A stretch of DNA of 16,021 nucleotides from Candidatus Methanophagales archaeon (GCA_023131215.1 JAGLZV010000026.1:1-16021); one strand, 5' to 3'. Numbered from the stretch's first letter, positions 1 through 7,128 are shown. A program made the numbers and translations. The notes: generated by a model not told the origin, from the letters alone.

Positions 1-133
1 TTTGTGCTAAAAGAAAAACCTAAGGGATAAGGAAATATTTTTAGTCAAAGTTTTTACTGAAGGTAAAAAAAAGTTGTTGGTAAAGCTTTTTTAAGAAAAA
101 GTTTCTCGTGAAAATCTGTGTAATCTTGTGGTT
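1..133 (-). repeat. Composite TIR element, copy 1 (partial, cut by window edge)
   Basis: Read on the minus strand from 133, it begins AACCACAAGATTACACAG, continues with TTTTCACGAGAAA and an imperfect palindromic AT tract, and then contains TTTTTCTTTTAGCACA near 18-3. The same blocks in the same order occur in the copy at 1077-1213, in the opposite orientation. The other end lies outside the window. Two bases of the element's end are part of the stop codon of the ADP-ribosylglycohydrolase gene. No coding potential is seen. Confidence 0.75.
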
Positions 134-1055
134 AATCAGCACAAAATTTAATACGATACAACTCCTCTCCCAACCACTTTATATAACTCCTGCCCTTTTT
201 CCCTCCTTCTAACCTCTCCACCCACTCTTTTGGAATTGCTTCTTCGCCGTAATAAGCACCGCTTATTGCACCTGTCATCGCGCCTATGGTGTCCGTATCG
301 CCACCCAAGCTTACTGCATAGACAACACTGTCCTTAAAATTGTTAAAGCGAAGAAAAGAGTGAATCGCGGTTGGCACGGAATTAAAAGTCTCTTCTCCAT
401 TACCCAATTCTGAAATTACCTCTTTTTTACCCACTTCTGCTTCTTTCTCCAGAAGCACTTCCATCTTTCTTAGCTTTTCCTTATATATCTCGCTTTTGAC
501 AAACTCTTTCAGTTCGAGCAACATATCTTCTTTTTTAACTCGCCTCTGCACCGCTAAAGCGATGGAAAAAGCCTGCAAAGCCGCTCCTTCTTTGCCAAGC
601 TCGTTGGAATGTGTGATATGGCTCGATTTATAGGCTATTTCTCTTAGCTTATCTGCATCGTCATAATAAAAGATGCCCACAGGAGCGATTCGCATTGCAG
701 CTCCATTCCCATACGAGCCTTTACCATCAAACAGCTTTTTCGACGCCTCTTCCCAACTTTCACCTTCGCCTATTCTTCTCAATGCCTCTTTAGACCCCGG
801 ACCATATCCTCTTCTCGGGTCGTAATTCTGGATAAACCTCATTGCCATGTCATTTCCATTGAAACCCTTATTCTCTATCAAAGATTCTGCAACTCCTATC
901 ATCATCTCCGTATCGTCGGTATAGCGACCCGAAATCATTTTCCAGTCTTCTCCATACACCGAACTGACTTTCTTCATGCTATACCCCTCTACCGGAGCAC
1001 CTAATGCGTCTCCTACGGCACTGCCTATCAATGCACCCGTAAATTTAGATTTCAT
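132..1055 (-). CDS. ADP-ribosylglycohydrolase family protein (DraG-like)
   Basis: Members of this family remove ADP-ribose from proteins or cleave related ADP-ribose derivatives using a two-metal (usually Mg) centre; the substrate here is unknown. About 307 residues, a normal length. Visible motifs, numbered from the chosen ATG: GSAVGDALGAPVE near 11-23, the metal-binding YTDDTE near 45-50, GNGAAMR near 116-122, SHITHS near 145-150, and the C-terminal GGDTDTIGAMTGA near 251-263, which supplies the second set of metal-binding aspartates. The ATG at 1055 is chosen because the conserved KFTGALIGSAVGDALG follows at once. A GTG at 1082 in the same frame would add nine residues but lies inside a repeat. 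The stop codon (132-134) overlaps the end of another copy of that repeat, so the gene is bracketed by repeats. It points the same way as the DUF1847-like gene upstream. Family assignment is very secure; the physiological substrate is not. Confidence 0.93.
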   Translation of the reverse strand: MKSKFTGALIGSAVGDALGAPVEGYSMKKVSSVYGEDWKMISGRYTDDTEMMIGVAESLIENKGFNGNDMAMRFIQNYDPRRGYGPGSKEALRRIGEGESWEEASKKLFDGKGSYGNGAAMRIAPVGIFYYDDADKLREIAYKSSHITHSNELGKEGAALQAFSIALAVQRRVKKEDMLLELKEFVKSEIYKEKLRKMEVLLEKEAEVGKKEVISELGNGEETFNSVPTAIHSFLRFNNFKDSVVYAVSLGGDTDTIGAMTGAISGAYYGEEAIPKEWVERLEGGKKGRSYIKWLGEELYRIKFCAD

Positions 1056-1076
1056 GTATTTGTATTGCTCTTTTAT

Positions 1077-1213
1077 AACCACCCGATTACACGGATTTTC
1101 ACGAGAAACCTTTTCTTAAAAAGAAAAGTTTTATCAAAAGAACTTATTTGTTTTTCTTTTAGCACAGGTTTTCTTTTTTCTAAAAAGAAAAAGTGTTGTG
1201 CAATCTCGTGGTT
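1077..1213 (+). repeat. Composite TIR element, copy 2 (complete, 137 bp)
   Basis: The left end is AACCACCCGATT (1077-1088) and the right end AATCTCGTGGTT (1202-1213); 10 of 12 positions are inverted complements. Inside are ATTACACGGATTTTCACGAGAAA-type sequence, an imperfect 12-bp palindrome at 1106-1132 (AAACCTTTTCTT / AAGAAAAGTTTT), TTTTTCTTTTAGCACAGG, and a second A/T palindrome near 1169-1193. It has no room for a protein, so it resembles a non-autonomous MITE. It overlaps the 3' end of the DUF1847-like gene. A clear target-site duplication is not visible. Confidence 0.75.
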
Positions 1214-1797
1214 CGTTTTCGATAATACCCCGAATATAGAGCGCCAAGTGGATTATGAGCAAGAACACGGTCTTTTACGGCAAGAGTAGTTACTGGCGCC
1301 TCAGAATATTTTGTAAATAGTGTGTCATGCCCGATACACAATCCCAGGAGGATGTTTAAGTCAGTATTTTCTTTGTTTAAAACCATCGCCTGCCCAATCG
1401 GGTTACACATTGCCTCTACTTCTGTTTCTTCACTTTTATCCCCATCCCCGTGAAGACGTTCCAGCCCGAAATATGATTTGTCTATGCCGCACACTTTACA
1501 ACATACAGAAGAAACAGCAAAGTGTTGAGATAGAATCCGACATAGTACCGCTGCTTCTTCTTCCAGTCCTATGCAGAATGCGACGCCCAATTTCTTGTAG
1601 CCCATCCCATTTGCATACAGAATTAGCTCCTCTATGCGCGTTTTCTTCATGTAATAGCGTGATTCGATCTGTGCAGAAATTCTCAGCGACTGGAGGACTT
1701 CGGCATTTCCTTTGTATGCTTCTTTGGCATCTTCTGCAATTTCAGTGCAGTCTTTGCCTTCATAGCACGCTTTTTCTTTGCATTCGGCACAATTCAT
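1180..1797 (-). CDS. DUF1847-like cysteine-rich (putative metal-binding) protein
   Basis: 205 residues resembling the DUF1847 family, conserved proteins of anaerobic bacteria and archaea with no known function. The N-terminus has a Cys cluster (C3, C6, C11, C17) suited to a metal or Fe-S site. Further family-like blocks are RIEELILYANGMGYKKLGVAFC near 55-76, CCKVCGI near 99-105, EAMCNPIGQAMVLN near 128-141, NILLGLCIGHD near 148-158 and VKDRVLAHNPLGALYSGYYR near 174-193. The ATG at 1797 is preceded by AAGGAG at a 9-nt spacing. The last ten residues (TTRLHNTFSF) and the TAG stop are encoded by the end of the repeat at 1077-1213 and are not expected to be conserved. The gene is divergent from mtnA across a 130-bp promoter region. 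The family call rests on recalled motifs. Confidence 0.85.
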   Translation of the reverse strand: MNCAECKEKACYEGKDCTEIAEDAKEAYKGNAEVLQSLRISAQIESRYYMKKTRIEELILYANGMGYKKLGVAFCIGLEEEAAVLCRILSQHFAVSSVCCKVCGIDKSYFGLERLHGDGDKSEETEVEAMCNPIGQAMVLNKENTDLNILLGLCIGHDTLFTKYSEAPVTTLAVKDRVLAHNPLGALYSGYYRKRTTRLHNTFSF

Positions 1798-1806
1798 CTG
1801 TCTTTG

Positions 1807-1812
1807 CTCCTT
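1807..1812 (-). promoter_or_regulatory. Ribosome binding site of the DUF1847-like gene
   Basis: On the minus strand this reads AAGGAG, nine bases before the ATG that ends at 1797. It is one of the clearer Shine-Dalgarno sequences in the window and supports that start. Confidence 0.6.
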
Positions 1813-1841
1813 CTACGGTGTAATGTAAACCTTTATCGTAA

Positions 1842-1868
1842 TTATAATTGAAAACATTTATTTATATT
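1842..1868 (+). promoter_or_regulatory. Candidate TATA boxes upstream of mtnA
   Basis: Two AT-rich TATA-like stretches face mtnA: TTATAATT at 1842-1849 and TTTATATT at 1861-1868. With the usual archaeal spacing of about 26 bases they predict starts near 1871 and 1890. The first would give a leaderless message beginning at the small open frame at 1872; the second would give a 38-nt leader for mtnA. The region is shared with the divergent DUF1847-like gene. Prediction only. Confidence 0.4.
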
Positions 1869-1871
1869 GTA

Positions 1872-1931
1872 ATGATAGAAGACTACAGGATTCGTATTAG
1901 GGAGCTTCCTATTGAAAAAGGGATGAAATGA
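1872..1931 (+). CDS. Possible 19-residue leader peptide overlapping the mtnA start
   Basis: An ATG-started frame encodes MIEDYRIRIRELPIEKGMK and ends in TGA at 1929-1931. Its stop overlaps the mtnA ATG (1928-1930) as ATGA, the arrangement typical of translational coupling. A TATA-like sequence at 1842-1849 would place a transcription start almost exactly at its ATG. It has no recognisable family and is short enough to arise by chance, so this is a tentative call. Confidence 0.25.
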   Translation: MIEDYRIRIRELPIEKGMK

Positions 1932-2911
1932 GAACTATCGAGTGGGATGATAAAAAGGAAGCGGTAAAACTGATAGACCAGACTTTATTGCCGAGAGAAT
2001 ATAAGATAGCGGAGTTCAAGACGTTAGAGGAGCTAATAGACGCGATACAGCGATTAAAGGTGAGAGGTGCACCGGCATTGGGAGCTGCGGGCGCTTTCGG
2101 CGTTGTTTTAGCCTGTATAAATGAGAAAAGTAAAAATGCAATAAAAAAGGAGGTTGAGAGACTTAAAAAAGCAAGACCCACTGCTGTAAATCTCTCTTAC
2201 GGTGTTAACAGGGCATTAGATGCAGCAATGTCAGGAAGAACCATGCAAGAGATGAAAGAGTACGCACTGGAAGAGGCGAAAAGAATTGCTGACGAGGACG
2301 TTGCAGTAAACAAAAAGATAGGTGATTATGGAAGTGAGCTTTTAGAAGATGGCGATGTCGTATTGACGCATTGCAACGCCGGTCGTTTAGCTTGCGTTGA
2401 TTGGGGGACGGCACTGGGTGTAATAAGAACCGCGATAGAGAAAGGTAAAAGGATAGAAGTAATAGCGTGTGAGACGAGACCTTTGAATCAGGGTTCGAGG
2501 ATAACGACCTGGGAACTGCTTCAAGATGAAATCCCGGTTACGTTGATCGCGGATAGTATGAGTGCAGTGGTGATGCGGGAAAGGAAAGTGGATAAGGTGA
2601 TGGTAGGAGCAGATAGGGTGGTTAAAGAGGGAGTGATAAACAAAATAGGAACTTACATGCATGCAGTGGTTGCGAAAGAGCATAAGATACCTTTTTACGT
2701 TGCCGCACCTCTCTCCAGTTTCGACTTGAAAAGGAGTTACAAGGAGGTTGAGATAGAGGAAAGGAGTCCCGAGGAGCTAATATTTTTCGCGGGAAAGCAA
2801 ATTGCTCCGCTCGAGGTGAAGGTTTACAATCCTGCATTTGACTTCACTCCTTTTGAGTTGATAGAAGCGGTGATTACGGAGAAAGGTATTATTTCTATAA
2901 ATCATAAATAA
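1928..2911 (+). CDS. mtnA: S-methyl-5-thioribose-1-phosphate isomerase (MtnA family)
   Basis: Converts 5-methylthioribose-1-phosphate to methylthioribulose-1-phosphate in methionine salvage; archaeal relatives can instead be ribose-1,5-bisphosphate isomerases. The 327-residue protein has the MtnA-type N-terminus (IEWDD...LIDQTLLP, residues 4-22), RGAPALG at 46-52, RPTAVNLSYG at 83-92, THCNAGRLA at 147-155 with the catalytic Cys149, GTALGVI at 160-166, CETRPLNQGSR at 181-191 and VGADRV at 226-231 with the catalytic Asp229. Length and motif order are normal and no key residue is missing. The ATG overlaps the end of a small upstream frame. The AbiEi gene follows after 15 bp, so it probably heads a plus-strand operon. 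The N-terminal signature favours the methylthioribose enzyme. Confidence 0.93.
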   Translation: MRTIEWDDKKEAVKLIDQTLLPREYKIAEFKTLEELIDAIQRLKVRGAPALGAAGAFGVVLACINEKSKNAIKKEVERLKKARPTAVNLSYGVNRALDAAMSGRTMQEMKEYALEEAKRIADEDVAVNKKIGDYGSELLEDGDVVLTHCNAGRLACVDWGTALGVIRTAIEKGKRIEVIACETRPLNQGSRITTWELLQDEIPVTLIADSMSAVVMRERKVDKVMVGADRVVKEGVINKIGTYMHAVVAKEHKIPFYVAAPLSSFDLKRSYKEVEIEERSPEELIFFAGKQIAPLEVKVYNPAFDFTPFELIEAVITEKGIISINHK

Positions 2912-2926
2912 GTATGATCAAGTGAA

Positions 2927-3556
2927 ATGAAATACATGGAGTTTCTCTCGACACTGAGGAGGAATAAAGTGAATATATTCTCACTCAGAGATATTGAGAA
3001 TCTATTCCCGAATGCCGGGGTTGGGACAATAAAGAATAATCTGACCAATTGGCTGAAAAAGGGATATATAGAGCGACTTAAACGAGACCTGTATGCCTGT
3101 GTAGAGCCCGTTTTGGAATCCGAGATACCCGACTTTTATATTGCTAATAAACTCTATACTCCTTCTTATATATCACTGGAAACAGCGCTATCTCTCTATA
3201 ATATAATTCCTGAAATTGCGGCACAGGTCACCTCTGTTACAACCAAGCCCAGTAGGGAATTCAAGAACCGACACGGCGTCTTCATATATCGGAGTTGCAA
3301 GAAAAGGGCATTTACCGGTTACCGGATTGTATCTTTCGAAGGATACAAGGTTTTGATTGCAGACATGGAAAAGGCGTTGGTTGACTTTTTGTACTTTAAA
3401 TTACGCCATGGGCTATCAATAGATTTTGAAGAAGAGCGTTTTGATGCAGATATTCTTAAGGGGATTGAGTGGAAGAAAGCGAGTAGGTATGCGGAATTAT
3501 TCAATAAGACAACTATCAATAAATTAAAGGATTGCAAGAACTGGTCAGAATGCTGA
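2927..3556 (+). CDS. AbiEi-like antitoxin / transcriptional regulator
   Basis: 209 residues. The first 60 look like a winged helix-turn-helix (FSLRDIENLF...VGTIKNNLTNWLKKGYIERLKRDLYAC), including the beta-hairpin wing ending in LYAC. The rest matches the AbiEi effector region: YIANKLYTPSYISLETALSLYNIIPE at about 72-97, VTTKPSREF at 105-113 and IADMEKALVDFLY at 143-155. In the type IV AbiE system this protein represses its own promoter and counteracts the AbiEii nucleotidyltransferase. The stop overlaps the likely start of the downstream toxin (ATGCTGA), the expected coupled order antitoxin then toxin. An ATG three codons further in is an alternative start. Unusually, the pair sits between mtnA and a radical SAM gene with almost no spacing, so it may be read from the mtnA promoter; a private promoter inside mtnA cannot be excluded. 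Confidence 0.88.
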   Translation: MKYMEFLSTLRRNKVNIFSLRDIENLFPNAGVGTIKNNLTNWLKKGYIERLKRDLYACVEPVLESEIPDFYIANKLYTPSYISLETALSLYNIIPEIAAQVTSVTTKPSREFKNRHGVFIYRSCKKRAFTGYRIVSFEGYKVLIADMEKALVDFLYFKLRHGLSIDFEEERFDADILKGIEWKKASRYAELFNKTTINKLKDCKNWSEC

Positions 3557-4338
3557 AGATGGAGTATCTCCTGGAGGAAGCAAAAGAACTTGGTCTACCC
3601 CAGACTAAAAAAAGGGCTATCCTTAGGCAATATCTCCAGACCATAATCTTGAATAGCATCTATAAGAGCAATTTTGCACGGTCAATGTTCTTTGTTGGAG
3701 GCACTGCATTGAGATTCTTCTATAACCTGCCAAGATTTTCTGAGGATTTGGATTTCGATACCCCCTCTCTGGAGAACAATGGCTTTAAGAAAATTCTGGA
3801 GCGGGTGGAGATGAATTTGTCTCTGGAAGGATTTTCAGCAAGAATTTCCTATAAAAAGAGAGACAACCTGTTTATAGCCTCAATAAATTTTCCGGCTGTG
3901 ATGAGCGACTATGGAATTATTAATGGGCGTGGTGGGGATATTATGATAAAGATAGAGGTAAACAAGCCAGAATGGCATTTATCCACGGAATCTCATGTCC
4001 TGAGCCTATATGGCTATAATTTCTCTGCTATTCTGATGTCAAAAGGGGCGTTGCTCTCAGAGAAAATATCTGCACTCCTGAGCAGAAAAAGGGGACGTTA
4101 TATCTATGATGTCTTATTCATGCTCAGAAAGAAGTTCCCCTTTGATAGAGAGGTGCTTTATGCCAATAATATCAAAGAAGAGCCAAAGAATCTGATCCTG
4201 AATTATCTGTCAGGAATATCTGAAAAAGAACTTAAAAGACTGGCTGAGCAGGTAAAACCTTTTCTATTCCGAGAAGATGATATTGAGTTGGTCCTAAAGG
4301 CACCCCAGTACGGGGAAAAATTTTTGTCCAAATATTAG
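3550..4338 (+). CDS. AbiEii-like nucleotidyltransferase toxin
   Basis: 262 residues of the AbiEii/AbiGii nucleotidyltransferase family (DNA polymerase beta-like fold), the toxin of type IV AbiE systems. Homologues inhibit growth by modifying tRNA 3' ends and protect against phage. Numbered from the chosen ATG: FVGGTALRFFYNLPRFSEDLDFD at 48-70 holds the GG and DxD catalytic signature, KIEVNK at 134-139 probably supplies the third acidic residue, and LLSEKISALLSRKRGRYIYDVLFML at 168-192 matches motifs III/IV (Lys172, Asp187). The site appears intact. The ATG at 3550 overlaps the antitoxin stop (ATGCTGA). A TTG at 3532 would add six residues but would have a poorly placed ribosome site; an ATG at 3559 is also possible. 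The next gene starts six bases after the stop. Confidence 0.9.
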   Translation: MLKMEYLLEEAKELGLPQTKKRAILRQYLQTIILNSIYKSNFARSMFFVGGTALRFFYNLPRFSEDLDFDTPSLENNGFKKILERVEMNLSLEGFSARISYKKRDNLFIASINFPAVMSDYGIINGRGGDIMIKIEVNKPEWHLSTESHVLSLYGYNFSAILMSKGALLSEKISALLSRKRGRYIYDVLFMLRKKFPFDREVLYANNIKEEPKNLILNYLSGISEKELKRLAEQVKPFLFREDDIELVLKAPQYGEKFLSKY

Positions 4339-4344
4339 TAAGAA

Positions 4345-5265
4345 ATGGAAAAAGCAGAGCATGCTCCTGTTTATCTTGAAACTTACAAAACAGGGGTACT
4401 CGATGAAAGGATAAAGAAGCTCGAGGATATACTAAACGAGTGTAAACTATGCCCAAGAGAATGTGGCGTTAACAGAAACAAAGGTGAAAAGGGCTATTGC
4501 AAATCAGATAAACATCTAATGGTGTCCAGCGTGCAGCCGCATTTTGGAGAAGAAGACGTGTTAGTTGGGACTTACGGCTCTGGAACGATATTTCTTACTA
4601 ACTGTAACCTGCGCTGTATATACTGTCAAAACTATGACATAAGTCATCTGGGATATGGACAAAGGATGACGGAGGAGGAACTTGCGTTTAACATGCTCAG
4701 TCTGCAAACAAGAGGTTGTCATAATATCAATTTTGTTACACCGACGCATTTCACACCGCAAATTGTGAAAGCGCTGAAAATAGCAGTAGAAAAAGGTCTT
4801 TGCATCCCCATTGTTTACAATTGTGGTGGGTACGAAGCAAAAAGCACCATAGAGTTGTTAGAAGGCATTGTGGACATCTACATGCCCGACATAAAATATA
4901 GTGATGCAGAAAATGCAAAGAGATACTCCAATGCGCCTGATTACTTTGATGTGTGTAAAGAAGCGGTAAAGGAAATGCATCGTCAAGTTGGTGATTTAAA
5001 AGTGGATGAAAGAGGAATAGCGGTGAGTGGATTGCTGATAAGACATTTGGTGCTTCCGAATGGGTTAGCGGGCTCTGCGGAAGTCTTGAAGTTCGTCGCT
5101 ACTGAAATATCAAAAGAGTCGTATCTAAATATAATGCTGCAATATAGACCTATGTATAAAGCGTATGAGTATAAGGAACTTAACAGGGGGATAAAAATGA
5201 GCGAATACAGGGAAGCAATAGATATTGCGAAGGAATGGGGGTTGCATAGAGGGTTTGAGTATTGA
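4345..5265 (+). CDS. Radical SAM protein, PflX-like (COG1313-type)
   Basis: 306 residues. CNLRCIYC at 87-94 is the CxxxCxxC motif that binds the [4Fe-4S] cluster for S-adenosylmethionine cleavage. An extra N-terminal Cys set (C33, C36, C40, C52, in CKLCPRECGVNR...GYC) is typical of the PflX branch related to pyruvate formate-lyase activating enzymes. Other blocks are GTIFLTNCNLRC, NINFVTPTHFTPQIVKAL near 127-144, PIVYNCGGYE near 154-163 and IYMPDIKYSD near 177-186. The target is unknown: activation of a glycyl-radical enzyme is one possibility, but none is encoded nearby. It begins six bases after the AbiEii stop and is followed after one base by the metallo-hydrolase gene, indicating one operon. 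No obvious ribosome binding site is seen, so the start rests on alignment with the family's usual N-terminal region. Confidence 0.87.
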   Translation: MEKAEHAPVYLETYKTGVLDERIKKLEDILNECKLCPRECGVNRNKGEKGYCKSDKHLMVSSVQPHFGEEDVLVGTYGSGTIFLTNCNLRCIYCQNYDISHLGYGQRMTEEELAFNMLSLQTRGCHNINFVTPTHFTPQIVKALKIAVEKGLCIPIVYNCGGYEAKSTIELLEGIVDIYMPDIKYSDAENAKRYSNAPDYFDVCKEAVKEMHRQVGDLKVDERGIAVSGLLIRHLVLPNGLAGSAEVLKFVATEISKESYLNIMLQYRPMYKAYEYKELNRGIKMSEYREAIDIAKEWGLHRGFEY

Positions 5266-5266
5266 A

Positions 5267-6070
5267 ATGTCAGCGAGAGAAAAGAACGAAATAAGGTTTT
5301 TGGGAACAGCGGGTGCGAGATTCGTAATGATAACGCAGTTCCGTTCATCTGCTGGCACTGTTCTCAGCCTGAAAGACACGAATGTCCTTATAGATCCAGG
5401 TCCTGGCACGCTGGTAAGATTCGCATCCAGCAAGCCGAGGCTTAATCCTGCTAAACTGCATGCTATTATCTTAACTCATAAGCATTTAGACCATTCTAAT
5501 GACGTAAACGTGATGATAGAAGCGATGACCGAGGGAGGCTTCAAGCACAGAGGAGTGCTTCTGTGTCCAAACGATGCCTTGTCGGATGAAGGCGATGCTG
5601 TTGTTTTGAATTATTATAGAGGGCTTCTGGAAAGGGTAGAAGTGATGAAAGAAGGTGGAATTTATTCTGTTGGTAAACTGGAAATAAACACGCCTAAAAG
5701 ACACGTGCATAGCGTAGAAACGTACGGACTGAACGTAAAAATACGAGGGGAGAATAAGACAAAAGTCTCTTTTCTCGTGGACACGCTTTATTTCGACGGG
5801 TTAGAAGATTATTACGATGGAGAAGTGCTCGTGATGAACGTAGCGATGTATAAGAGGAGAGAAGGAGTGGACCATCTTTGCGTGGACGATGCGAAAAGGA
5901 TTATAGAAGCGAGGAGACCAAAACCAAAGGTTACGATACTCACGCATTTCGGCATGACCATGCTTAGAAACAAGCCCTGGGAAATAGCAAAGCAGCTAAG
6001 TGAGGAAACAGGTGAGAAGGTAATAGCGGCAAGAGATGGTATGAAATTCGAGCTGAGTGGATTCGTGTAA
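5267..6070 (+). CDS. Metallo-beta-lactamase-fold hydrolase (RNase Z/PhnP-like)
   Basis: 267 residues of the MBL superfamily. FLGTAGARF opens the fold (11-19), LIDPGPG is at 41-47, and LTHKHLDH at 69-76 is the HxHxDH metal motif (His71, His73, Asp75, His76). The remaining metal ligands are probably His146 or His148 in RHVH, Asp172 in FLVDT and His227 in ILTHFG. The layout resembles RNase Z, PhnP and other phosphodiesterase-type members more than lactamases, but the substrate cannot be read from sequence. The ATG at 5267, one base after the stop of the radical SAM gene, begins the family-like N-terminus; a TTG further upstream would extend it into that gene and is not favoured. The tight spacing suggests co-translation with the radical SAM protein. 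It ends in a T-rich convergent intergenic region. Confidence 0.88.
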   Translation: MSAREKNEIRFLGTAGARFVMITQFRSSAGTVLSLKDTNVLIDPGPGTLVRFASSKPRLNPAKLHAIILTHKHLDHSNDVNVMIEAMTEGGFKHRGVLLCPNDALSDEGDAVVLNYYRGLLERVEVMKEGGIYSVGKLEINTPKRHVHSVETYGLNVKIRGENKTKVSFLVDTLYFDGLEDYYDGEVLVMNVAMYKRREGVDHLCVDDAKRIIEARRPKPKVTILTHFGMTMLRNKPWEIAKQLSEETGEKVIAARDGMKFELSGFV

Positions 6071-6107
6071 GTTTATTTTTACTTTTGCACTTCGCATTTT
6101 TCATTTT
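6071..6107 (+). terminator. T-rich low-complexity convergent intergenic tract
   Basis: Between the converging MBL and cofG genes lies GTTTATTTTTACTTTTGCAC followed by repeats of CATTTTT. Oligo-T runs on the plus strand fit archaeal transcription termination of the MBL gene. Similar GCATTTTTCA/TTTGCACTTTG wording recurs near 15677-15710, so it may also be a minor interspersed repeat. The cofG stop codon lies within the CATTTTTCATTTG repeat. Confidence 0.4.
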
Positions 6108-7118
6108 TCATTTGTACTCTCTCCTTCTAAACCCTTCTTCATCCACATATCTCTCTATCAACGGTCTTATCTCCTCGCTATACCCTCCTTTTTCGATATA
6201 TCTTGGATATATCGGCAATCTTTCCCTTAATTCATAAGGAGCAACCATTTTCCTCAGTTCTTCCTCTTTTGGCCACGGTGATTCAGGATTTATGTAATCC
6301 AGTGTTTTCTCCGATATCCCGCCCAGGTCTGATGCGCCCAGTTCTATTAGTGCCTTAGGAGAAGTCAAATTTGGCGGGACCTGTATCGCTACCTCCTCTG
6401 GCAATATCTCTCTCGCTGCACGGACAACTTCCTTCAGTTCCTCAAAGCTCGGTGGTTTCTTGTTCCACATTGGCGTGAAAGGTTTAGGGATAAAAGGCTG
6501 GATAATAACTTCTTGTATGTGCCCGTATTTATTGTGCAGCGATTTTATAGCCTCCAAAGAGCGGATGCGATCCTGTGGCTTTTCTCCTATGCCTATCAAT
6601 AAGCCGGTAGTGAAAGGTATTTCGAGTTCTCCAGCTTCCGCTATCATTTTCAATCTCTCCTCTGTGATTTTTCCGGGTGATTTCTTATGTGCTTCGAGCT
6701 CTGCGATGGTTTCAAGCATCAAGCCCATTGATGCATTCACTTCTCGTAACTCCTTTAGCTCTTCCTTATTCAGCACACCCAAATTACAGTGAGGAAGCAG
6801 TCCATGCTTTATCGCAAGCTTGCACAGCTCTTTCGTGTATTCAAGCAGGGAGAGATAACCTGAGTCAAGAATCTTTTTTTTGAAGAAAGAAGAAAGTTTT
6901 GCGAGTTCAGGCTTCTCGCCAGCGGTAAAAAGAGCTTCTGTTGCAGCTCCTTTGGTTTTTACGAGCACTAAAAATTCTTTCATGCTTATTAAGTAAGCAT
7001 CTTCGAGGCTGCGAGCTCTAAATCCACAATAGTCGCATGCGTTCCTGCATACGTTCGTCACCGGGATGAAGATGTTTTTAGAGAAGGTGATATATTTGTT
7101 TTTCATTTCTTTTTTCAT
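6108..7118 (-). CDS. cofG: 7,8-didemethyl-8-hydroxy-5-deazariboflavin (FO) synthase subunit 1, CofG
   Basis: Radical SAM subunit of FO synthase, which with CofH builds the deazaflavin chromophore of coenzyme F420 from tyrosine and a flavin-pathway uracil precursor. The 336-residue protein has ITFSKNIFIPVTNVCRNACDYCGF at 10-33, whose CxxxCxxC (C24, C28, C31) binds the [4Fe-4S] cluster. Further CofG blocks are ALFTAGEKPE near 57-66, HCNLGVL near 110-116, the SMGLMLE(T) block near 130-138, TTGLLIGIGEKPQDRI near 165-180, and VQPFIPKP-like sequence near 200-212. The ATG at 7118 is preceded by GGAG at a 10-nt spacing. An ATG four codons in is possible. cofH is not in the window. A short repeat element lies immediately upstream (7139-7209), so promoter signals may overlap it. 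F420 synthesis is strong evidence for the archaeal lifestyle inferred for the window. Confidence 0.95.
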   Translation of the reverse strand: MKKEMKNKYITFSKNIFIPVTNVCRNACDYCGFRARSLEDAYLISMKEFLVLVKTKGAATEALFTAGEKPELAKLSSFFKKKILDSGYLSLLEYTKELCKLAIKHGLLPHCNLGVLNKEELKELREVNASMGLMLETIAELEAHKKSPGKITEERLKMIAEAGELEIPFTTGLLIGIGEKPQDRIRSLEAIKSLHNKYGHIQEVIIQPFIPKPFTPMWNKKPPSFEELKEVVRAAREILPEEVAIQVPPNLTSPKALIELGASDLGGISEKTLDYINPESPWPKEEELRKMVAPYELRERLPIYPRYIEKGGYSEEIRPLIERYVDEEGFRRREYK

Positions 7119-7128
7119 GTTTGTTCAG

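Noticed and set aside
1320..1823. 167-residue plus-strand frame opposite the DUF1847-like gene
   Set aside because: The minus strand has family motifs and a ribosome site; this frame has neither.
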